The notes under the pieces are model-generated. The model searched no databases. It saw nothing but the letters and a program-made list of their open reading frames with translations, and had not been told where the DNA came from. From contig CM049307.1 of NCBI GenBank assembly GCA_026874595.1, forward strand, positions 19,261,079 to 19,325,078: 64,000 bases of DNA. Reading direction: 5' to 3'. A program made the position numbers and the translations under genes. Every line of letters begins with the position of its first letter. Positions within the stretch are counted from its first letter, which is position 1. This DNA is from Sipunculus nudus. Lineage: Eukaryota > Annelida > Sipuncula > Golfingiida > Sipunculidae. Shown one piece after another: positions 59,501-64,000 of this stretch.

Positions 59501-62322
59501 CACTTATAATGCCTTATAAAGCGCGTGGAGACTGTTATATACGTCAGACAGCACTTTCTATCTGTGCAAACATCGCCTTGGTAAAGATAATTGGGATCTC
59601 GTATCGCGATGTTTCGGAGCACTGTTGTATCGTTTCAATCAATGAGCCGGGGGGGTCCCCTTCGCGATTACCGTTACACCTGGCTACACATAATCTGGCC
59701 CTACTAACCGCCTCACTGTCTTTAATGCTAGAAAATAACCAGCCCCGGGAACATATACGTAAAGCCTAAACTCAGAATATTTGTAATAATATATAACCAG
59801 TGTGGTTTATTTCACCCTTCATTAAACCCCGCAGATCATATTGTGAAGTCATGTGACTAGAAATGTTGATGGTGACCAGCCTGAAGTGTGCGTAGACCTA
59901 ATACACAGGGCTAGACATCGGACTGGTATTGTAAATAGTTGTGGTGTAATAGTGTATACTTTAAGTATACAATAACATAACCAGCGTTGGTCGTCCGCAT
60001 GGCTGAGTGCGCTGTATAGGCTCAATGTACATAAAACCCTATTTTTTATATAGGAGAATTGAGCATAGGTTATTTCATGCACTAACATGTAAATATGTCA
60101 ATGTTGATTAATTGGTCGCCATGATATGGAGTGATGACTGAAATAGCCTTCTCACAACCGAAGCTGTCGGTGTAAGTTATATATAAGTTGATCACATGGT
60201 TTACAAACGCACGCATACACACGTACTATAAAAATGTATAAAAATAAACTCTGCAACACCTTTAAGCGCCCCTCCCTTTTGGAGAGGGGAAGCTTAATTA
60301 TGTCGATTGACAGTATCTCACAAAAAATAATTAATAATTAATTAGTTCCATAGACTACTAATCAAACCCCCTCTTTTTCATTTAATGAGAATCCCGTTAT
60401 ATAAAACAGCAAGGCCGGCGAAAGCATTCAGGCTGTGTAGACTAGAGCCTCCCCAATATGGACAGGTTATAAGATAATCAGTGTTATTTCTCCCATAAAT
60501 GCATATCTATAAACAGGGAAAGTACATCATTTTTAATACTATATATCGTCTGATAAAAGCATTTTGTTCCAACGATTACAGCCTGAACAAACATATATCC
60601 AGTCGTCAAACATCGATAATCCATTTGAGGGCTATGGAAAGTCAAAAGTGAAAATATCTTAGCTTCCCTTTGTATGGGTAGTAATAAAATTTAAGAGGTA
60701 ACATAGATGAAACAGGAAATACAGTTATGAAAGCAATACAAGGCTAAATCATTTGTAATCCCTGTGGCTGCAGGAGAGAGTAATTTTTTTCTTCAGGGAA
60801 TTCTTCTCCTAAGTGAATACTTAACCTTAAAATAACAAAAATAATTGGACATTTTGAAGAAAATCTGTTCAGTGAGTGTTTACAGCTGCTGCAGATAAAT
60901 TTGCAAAAAAATACGGAGGTGGCAGCCGATTTACCTGAAATTAATTCTTAAACTTAGATTACTTAGAAACTCTTTCAGGTCTGCAAGGCTCGAGGTGTTA
61001 TCTATATTTCCTTAATTTTACGCATTTATGGTTGTATTGTTGTATTGTCAACTGTATCAATTGTCAACAAGGAACAAATCGTAAATGTTGGACCAAAATA
61101 AATGTCTTATTTAATGTCAAGGTAGGCCATAAGTAATTGTCCTTGCATGCATGCAAGATATCAGGTCACTTTGACCTATCTCCTGGGAGTTCGCATATTT
61201 GTGTGTGTTTTAGCACCTCTAAATACCTATACCATTGCTCTTGGCTGCAAAACCAAAACAGATTGCATTCAACGCCCCCCCCCCCCAACAAAAAAAAAAG
61301 AAACGTTCATAATCTGCATATATAAAACTGTGGAAAATTACAAAGTCGGTCTAGCCAGTGCTTCAGAATTGTTGCAGACACATTTGTGAAATTCTAACAT
61401 ATGGGCATTGATAAATCAAACTCATAATTTAGATAAAACATCTCAGTTTGCATGGATCTTTCTGAAATGTTGTAATGTCCTATGTTGAGCTAAATAATCA
61501 TAATACACGATATGGAAAGAGCGACGCAAAAGGGACCGATTTATGCTATGACGGAGAAGGGTAACTGAGCTAAAAATATATGTAACGGACTGCTAGATCC
61601 ATCAAATATTCGGAAGGTCTCGACATTGGGTTATCATTGAATTCAAAGTGGCTTCTTTGGACTGGTCAGGATCGCTAAAGTGCTATTACGTCACCGGTAA
61701 TTTTTTGTTTATATTAATAGTTGGGAACTTTGTTACATTATCGGATAACATTATCGGATAGCAAATGTTGGAGAGGTTAGAGAGGGTTTGAGAAAGATTA
61801 CCTCGGACTCTTATTGGAAGGTTTCTGTTACCTAAACAGCATGTCCAATATGCGTGAAAATGCTTTCATAGTACCTGCACAATTTAAGATACTGATGACA
61901 CCAACTATTGTGACCACCAGCACCACGCAGAGAGTCGATGCCCCCGCAAACGCCCACACTCTGTTCAATTTCTGTCAGGCCCTCCTGTCCTAAAGTACCA
62001 ATTTTCTCCATCAGATATCAGCGCCTTCTGACAGTTACTTTCTGGGAGACTGATATACACGCAGATAAAAAATTATCCTGCATCCACATTTTGATCAAGA
62101 TCAATAAAGTTTTTACCCAAAACATGTCTTTCTTTACTTCTTTTGAGAAACCACCTAAAAGGAAGGTGCAAACAAACCTGTATTTACTGGTTCATTGCTT
62201 GTGGTATCTGTACACTCATTAGTTGGGCTATCTTTGGCTCCATTTGTGTTATTATCTATACCGTCACTTACCAGCATTTCCATTGTTTCTGTAACTAACG
62301 TATCTTTAGTTTCAGTTGCCAT
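37521..62322 (-). CDS. TMC: Transmembrane channel-like (TMC) protein, 17-exon gene (whole span)
   Basis: Multi-exon minus-strand gene for a TMC-family membrane protein; vertebrate TMC1/2 form the pore of the hair-cell mechanotransduction channel, while TMC5/TMC7 roles are less defined. Joining 52552-52912, 51009-51081, 50199-50292, 49808-50067, 49434-49594, 48429-48576, 47247-47408, 46756-46928, 45666-45783, 45164-45261, 44416-44523, 43816-43891, 43300-43430, 41789-41944, 41269-41347 and 37521-37637 gives one open frame with GT-AG borders throughout. With first exon 62178-62322 it is 819 residues. Seen: a charged cytosolic N-terminus, about ten hydrophobic segments, an N-glycosylatable first outer loop (NSSNNT), the TMC signature [12 protein letters not shown] at about residue 566, and the C-terminal [12 protein letters not shown] block. 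Family assignment is firm; the TMC5/TMC7-like subclass is inference. The first exon is the least certain part. Confidence 0.9.
37764..37775 (+). promoter_or_regulatory. Direct AGGTCA-AGGTCA half-site pair
   Basis: AGGTCAAGGTCA contains TCAAGGTCA, the extended half-site bound by monomeric orphan nuclear receptors (SF-1/ERR type). It lies in the last TMC intron inside a phrase also present at 59269-59280. Binding is inference. Confidence 0.3.
39514..39528. promoter_or_regulatory. Perfect estrogen-response-element-type palindrome
   Basis: AGGTCACTGTGACCT is an exact inverted repeat of AGGTCA with a 3-bp spacer, identical to the reverse complement of the classic vitellogenin A2 ERE. It lies within a dispersed repeat, so function is uncertain. 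Confidence 0.4.
40141..40160 (+). promoter_or_regulatory. Triple AGGTCA array (DR1 plus DR0)
   Basis: AGGTCA-A-AGGTCA-AGGTCA. DR1 spacing is the HNF4/RXR/COUP-TF type. The same block recurs at 40260-40279 with a following GGGCCC in both. Confidence 0.35.
40260..40279 (+). promoter_or_regulatory. Second triple AGGTCA array
   Basis: Same arrangement as 40141-40160, about 120 bp downstream, within the same repeat. Confidence 0.35.
41269..41347 (-). CDS. TMC: TMC exon: end of last span and cytosolic helix
   Basis: 79 nt. [20 protein letters not shown] completes the last membrane span and starts a charged helix (KEQLVM). Donor GTAAGT, phase 0. The following intron is 3.6 kb and holds a dispersed repeat (39347-40414). 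Confidence 0.9.
41789..41944 (-). CDS. TMC: TMC exon: CGPF loop and start of last span
   Basis: 156 nt. [12 protein letters not shown] contains the CGPF motif conserved in TMC outer loops. [11 protein letters not shown] begins the last membrane span, completed by the next exon. Acceptor TTGCCAG, donor GTAAGT. Confidence 0.93.
43300..43430 (-). CDS. TMC: TMC exon: CRP-KPYRAS loop and next span
   Basis: 131 nt. [12 protein letters not shown] is the conserved C-R-P-x-x-x-P-x-R-A-S segment, followed by the span [20 protein letters not shown]. Acceptor TGTTAG, donor GTAAGT, phase 2 out. Confidence 0.92.
43816..43891 (-). CDS. TMC: TMC exon: TM7 region
   Basis: 76 nt. [20 protein letters not shown] followed by FYMKK, matching the conserved W-x-G-x-F-F-x-P-x-x-P pore-region segment of TMC proteins. 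Acceptor ATACAG, donor GTAATT, phase 0. Confidence 0.92.
44416..44523 (-). CDS. TMC: TMC exon: loop before TM7
   Basis: 108 nt, reading [11 protein letters not shown], then the [15 protein letters not shown] stretch, which is the F-x-I-x-x-N-x-L-x-L-x-Y pattern of TMC proteins. Ends in a Trp codon split by the intron (TG|G). Donor GTGAGT. Confidence 0.92.
45164..45261 (-). CDS. TMC: TMC exon: CWET signature and TM6
   Basis: 98 nt. [19 protein letters not shown] is the hallmark TMC motif, followed by the span [14 protein letters not shown]. Acceptor TTTTTACAG, donor GTAAGC, phase 2 out. This exon alone identifies the family. Confidence 0.97.
45666..45783 (-). CDS. TMC: TMC exon: TM5 and Cys-containing outer loop
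   Basis: 118 nt. [20 protein letters not shown] is a membrane span, followed by a Cys-containing loop ([14 protein letters not shown]). Ends at donor GTAGGT, phase 0. Acceptor TTTCAG. Confidence 0.9.
46756..46928 (-). CDS. TMC: TMC exon: TM4 region
   Basis: 173 nt. [19 protein letters not shown] is a membrane span followed by [12 protein letters not shown] and [12 protein letters not shown]; the L-P-x-x-F-x-x-I-x-x-x-E-x-Y pattern is characteristic of the family. Ends in a split Arg codon at donor GTGCTA. Confidence 0.95.
47247..47408 (-). CDS. TMC: TMC exon: basic loop and TM3
   Basis: 162 nt, exactly 54 codons (phase 0 in and out). A charged start ([15 protein letters not shown]) leads to [20 protein letters not shown], a membrane span, ending YTTNQTLE. 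Acceptor CCTACAG, donor GTACGG. Confidence 0.92.
47549..47820. repeat. GGTCCGG-rich repeat in a TMC intron
   Basis: Starts GCGGTCCGGACGGGACCACC and ends in several CGGTCCGG words before GGACCGGACT. Probably a decayed transposon. The open frame at 47572-47802 (minus) runs along its length but is not a recognised protein. Confidence 0.4.
48429..48576 (-). CDS. TMC: TMC exon: intracellular loop after TM2
   Basis: 148 nt, reading [20 protein letters not shown], then a W-D-Y-G-L-T-D segment typical of the first cytosolic loop of TMC proteins. Ends LTREFY at donor GTACGT, phase 0. Acceptor CTTTGCAG. Confidence 0.9.
49252..49310. repeat. (TA)n microsatellite in a TMC intron
   Basis: About 29 TA units between the exons at 48429-48576 and 49434-49594. 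Confidence 0.97.
49434..49594 (-). CDS. TMC: TMC exon: [13 protein letters not shown] and TM2
   Basis: 161 nt. [16 protein letters not shown] continues directly from QGT of the previous exon, matching the highly conserved G-x-x-E-x-T-x-x-F-Y-G-Y-Y block. [20 protein letters not shown] is TM2. The split Ser codon (AG|C) spans the next intron, which holds a (TA)n tract at 49252-49310. Confidence 0.95.
49808..50067 (-). CDS. TMC: TMC exon: TM1 and first extracellular loop
   Basis: 260 nt. Starts [20 protein letters not shown], the family's F-G-S/T-x-V-L-x-Y-F-x-F-L-K-W motif leading into TM1, followed by a long hydrophobic run. The outer loop holds VVTNSSNNT and NCSALYN, possible N-glycosylation sites. 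Ends IVDFLQGT at donor GTGAGT (phase 0). Confidence 0.95.
50199..50292 (-). CDS. TMC: TMC exon: pre-TM1 amphipathic region
   Basis: 94 nt reading [15 protein letters not shown] then [14 protein letters not shown]. It ends in a split codon at donor GTAAGG. The W-x-x-x-F-x-x-IE pattern directly before TM1 is typical of TMC proteins. The acceptor and the first 20 or so exon bases are duplicated just upstream (50384-50496), creating a possible decoy splice site. Confidence 0.9.
50272..50496. repeat. 112-bp near-perfect tandem duplication across a TMC splice acceptor
   Basis: 50272-50383 is repeated at 50384-50496 with hardly any change. On the minus strand the unit includes the pyrimidine-rich acceptor TGCTGTTCCAG and the first 20 or so bases of the TMC exon at 50199-50292. 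The near-identity implies a recent event or an allelic/assembly artefact. Confidence 0.95.
51009..51081 (-). CDS. TMC: TMC exon: [14 protein letters not shown] segment
   Basis: 73 nt. The first base completes the Arg codon split from the previous exon, then 24 codons end in [10 protein letters not shown] at donor GTAATT (phase 0). Acceptor TTTCCAG. It continues the cytosolic helix region before the first membrane span. Confidence 0.85.
52552..52912 (-). CDS. TMC: TMC exon: cytosolic N-terminal region
   Basis: 361 nt, phase 1 in and phase 2 out; acceptor TTACAG, donor GTACGA. Encodes the basic/acidic cytosolic region: an Arg-rich middle ([14 protein letters not shown]), an acidic patch ([12 protein letters not shown]), then [20 protein letters not shown]. 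The last part resembles the conserved MP-S-EK segment that precedes the first membrane span in TMC proteins. There is an in-frame Met (PMEDDRE) in this exon, so translation could also start here. Confidence 0.85.
53040..57340. other. Large first-intron interval, no exon recognised
   Basis: If the first exon lies near 62 kb this is TMC intron 1. AT-rich, with (TA)n at 56188-56212 and a TATG/TATA tract at 56517-56580. No further splice-bounded coding segment stands out. Confidence 0.5.
57350..57528. repeat. Long near-perfect hairpin with hammerhead-like core
   Basis: Arms 57350-57421 and 57453-57528 are near-exact reverse complements (shared words GACTAGCTGTGTGTAGGTTC and CAAGCTTTCGGGTGCTC) with only small indels. 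The loop carries CTGAGGA, followed across GGGGGC-CGA-GCACCC by GAAA. Confidence 0.9.
57540..61060. other. No recognised exon; degenerate tandem repeat within
   Basis: At 58190-58640 the phrase CACTCTAAGT/ATTCTAAGT plus AGAAA recurs irregularly (an old minisatellite). C-runs lie at 58861-58884 and near 59440. Minus-strand frames near 58900-59090 were inspected but lack usable donor sites. Confidence 0.45.
61060..61185 (+). repeat. AGCTCAGCTGAC-family repeat fragment
   Basis: ACAAATCGTAAATGTTGGACC then AGGTCACTTTGACCT parallels ACAAATCATAACCGCTGGACC then AGGTCACTGTGACCT in the copy at 39347, at similar spacing. Confidence 0.55.
61163..61177. promoter_or_regulatory. Second perfect AGGTCAnnnTGACCT palindrome
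   Basis: AGGTCACTTTGACCT, an exact ERE-type inverted repeat about 1.0-1.6 kb downstream of the two candidate TMC first exons (so inside intron 1). Embedded in a repeat fragment; function unproven. Confidence 0.4.
61875..61971 (-). other. Possible exon encoding one membrane span
   Basis: Between a minus-strand acceptor (CTGACAG) and donor (GTACTA), 97 nt read [16 protein letters not shown] followed by [17 protein letters not shown], a clear hydrophobic segment. It could follow an internal donor at about 62270 in the exon 62178-62322. As a cassette between that exon and 52912 it would break the TMC frame. Not recognised; no polypyrimidine tract is obvious. Confidence 0.25.
62178..62322 (-). 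CDS. TMC: Candidate first coding exon of TMC (residues 1-48)
   Basis: Opens with an ATG in a strong context (AAACCATGG) and encodes an acidic, Thr/Ser/Asn-rich, probably disordered tail starting [10 protein letters not shown]. It ends at ACAG|GTTTGT with one base of a split codon (phase 1). That base plus the first two bases of the exon at 52912 make GAT (Asp), keeping the frame. An internal GTAAGT at about 62270 is an alternative donor. Intron 1 would be 9.3 kb. Support is from phase, start context and composition only; no homology is claimed. Confidence 0.45.
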
Positions 62323-62356
62323 GGTTTTTTTTAATTTTATACACTTTTTCCAAATA

Positions 62357-62534
62357 CAGTAAACCCTCGCCGAACGGCCACTTGACTTAAGCGACCACCT
62401 CAAAATAACAACCACTTTTTCACATCCCAATTCTTTTTTGCTTTTTATATCAGACCTCGCTTAGATGATAATCTCGAAAATGCGACCACTTTCTCGAGGT
62501 CCCGTGTGTTTGTGGCAATTTCGATGTTTCACTG
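62357..62534. mobile_element. Tc1/pogo-like MITE with TA target duplication
   Basis: 178 bp beginning CAGTAAACCCTCG and ending in the inverted form (CGATGTTTCACTG), flanked by TA on both sides (62355-62356, 62535-62536). Short imperfect terminal inverted repeats starting CAGT and a TA duplication are typical of pogo/Tigger-type elements. Internal GCGACCACCT/GCGACCACTT repeats. No coding capacity. Confidence 0.75.
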
Positions 62535-62726
62535 TACTGGTACACTCACGTCACTTACGTCAGAAATACCACAAATAGTATTTGTCGTATTTATAATAAA
62601 AGTTTCTTTACTTTGTATCACCAGTTGTATTTATACTAAAGCAGCCCCTACGGACTTATCAAGGTTTAAAACGTCTTTAATCTTCGTGTGTTGTAATTGT
62701 CGATGCACTGGTATCTTAAGTCTTAC

Positions 62727-62772
62727 CGAGGTTGTCTTCTTCGAATCCAGCACTTTTATCATTGTTGTTCAT
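62727..62772 (-). CDS. TMC: Alternative candidate first coding exon of TMC (15 codons)
   Basis: A short minus-strand reading MNNNDKSAGFEEDNL ends at CTCG|GTAAGA, a near-consensus donor, again in phase 1. It could splice to 52912 (split codon GAT) in place of the exon at 62178-62322, giving a 786-residue protein. ACAG lies just before the ATG, so it could also be an internal exon. A MITE (62357-62534) lies between the two candidates. Very short, so chance is a real possibility. Confidence 0.35.
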
Positions 62773-63160
62773 TTTCTGTAAAATGTGTTTCGAGATACGT
62801 GTTCTTGGATCTGTGGTATATGTGATGGCAGGAGGAACAGTTCAAGATGTAGTTGCACAAAACTGGGCTAACAACCGGCTGTTCTGGTTACACATGTACA
62901 ACTCTGGCGTAACCATGGTGACCCAGATACTATTGTTAACTATGTGTATCCTCTATATTTATGTGAAGTCATAAAGAACGAGGTTATGTTTGATCAGAAA
63001 ACCACAAATTAGGCTGATTGTTCGTAATAACTATTAAACATGTTGAGCAAAGCCGATTTGCCTGTCAACCTTCATCAGCTGGCTACTCGTCTTGTACAAT
63101 CATAATATCAGAACTTAATTTAGGCTTTGGTTTTAATTTCATCTCATTAACAGGATTTGG

Positions 63161-63204
<44 letters not shown>
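63161..63204. repeat. (AG)n microsatellite
   Basis: About 22 AG units. Confidence 0.97.
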
Positions 63205-63206
<2 letters not shown>

Positions 63207-63309
63207 ACTGGGCCTATGTTGAGCGGATTATGATCTTGACCGAGCAATTAACACAATTAACCCACGCTGAAGTGGATACTTAGGTGGTCACGAGGCATCA
63301 CGAGAGAAC

Positions 63310-63480
63310 CTGGGCCTATGTGATCGAAACTTTCGCAAATTTGCGATTGCGAGGGGATTTGCGGAAGGTTTGCGAAGGCTCGCAATTTTTTAGCGAAGTG
63401 TGCTGAAAACCTCTCGCACGTCTCTCGCGATTTTGCGATTAATCAGCTGCTGCGAACACTCGTAACCCGCGTTTTATTGA
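63310..63480. repeat. TTGCGA/CTCGCA-rich segment
   Basis: Dense short inverted and direct words (TTTGCGA, TTCGCAAA, CTCGCA, TTTTGCGA). Could be the subterminal repeats of a transposon. Clear terminal repeats were not found. Confidence 0.4.
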
Positions 63481-63625
63481 CTTTCGGGATACGCCTATGT
63501 CATACACAGCAGACAGGAATATGCTCAAAAGTGGAAAATGCATTACTTGTTTGATTTTACGTCTCGACGGATCTTCATGTATAGTTTTCCCCGTAAAAAA
63601 GTCCGAATCTGCCTTATATGCCTTT

Positions 63626-63628
<3 letters not shown>

Positions 63629-63679
<51 letters not shown>
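63629..63679. repeat. (TA)n microsatellite
   Basis: About 25 TA units, continuing as interrupted TATA/TTTATA to about 63700. Confidence 0.97.
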
Positions 63680-63693
<14 letters not shown>

Positions 63694-64000
63694 ATATATT
63701 AATTTATGTTTATGGGCCCAAGGGTTAAGACTGCACTGTATATTGAAAGAAGATGAAGGTAACAAAAATGATATGTAATTATTTACATTAATTATTTCCA
63801 GAAATCATATGTGCGCGCCACGCTGCGATTTTAGAACTAATCCCTGACGTTAAAATGACATATCACGATTATTTTCTTAAATGATAGGAGGGAGGGAAGA
63901 AGGAGGGACGTTAAACTTCTCGCTGCGTTTTCGAACGCCGATCCAACCTATCCCTAGTTTGCATATTTAATTACATTAATTATGTTAACGACTGGTATCT

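Noticed and set aside
62732-62974. Plus-strand frame with a C-terminal hydrophobic segment
   Set aside because: Could be a last exon of an unseen gene, but there is no supported acceptor or upstream exon, and it overlaps the candidate TMC first exon on the other strand.

Overview
This is animal nuclear DNA, most likely from a marine bivalve mollusc. It is AT-rich with very long (TA)n tracts, short exons separated by kilobase introns, and dense decayed transposons. A tRNA-derived SINE and an AGCTCA/AGGTCA-rich dispersed repeat look like repeats I associate with bivalve genomes. The species cannot be named from sequence alone.

The one gene I can assemble with confidence lies on the minus strand at about 37.5-62.3 kb. 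It encodes a transmembrane channel-like (TMC) protein, closest in feel to the TMC5/TMC7 branch. Sixteen exons (52912 down to 37521) have GT-AG borders and a consistent reading phase from end to end. They contain the family signature [12 protein letters not shown]. An upstream first coding exon is less certain: two candidates, at 62178-62322 and 62727-62772, both end in the phase the next exon needs. With the first, the protein would be 819 residues; with the second, 786.

Layout: 1-4.9 kb holds a duplicated repeat and two minisatellites (44-bp and about 28-bp units). At 9.2-10.2 kb is a minus-strand non-LTR reverse transcriptase remnant. At 13.3-17.1 kb an inverted repeat pair lies either side of a perfect 27-bp hairpin. 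At 20.6-25.8 kb direct repeats bracket a SINE and a nested set of transposons, including a broken PIF/Harbinger transposase and a 497-bp MITE with a clean TTA target duplication. At 30.06-30.58 kb are 13 copies of a 40-bp satellite. At 30.8-34.7 kb is a mosaic of GGCCGATTTT-rich foldback elements, one split by a 733-bp insertion. At 36.9-37.2 kb a 146-bp tandem duplication lies just past the TMC stop codon. From 37.5 kb on is the TMC gene, whose introns hold further repeats. At 57.35-57.53 kb is a long hairpin with a hammerhead-ribozyme-like core.

No rRNA gene, intact tRNA gene, CRISPR array or bacterial-type operon is visible. Apart from TMC, no protein-coding gene can be supported. The most interesting unexplained signals are a repeat family carrying perfect nuclear-receptor palindromes, the duplicated splice acceptor in TMC, the paired alternative first exons, and the hairpin with the ribozyme-like core.
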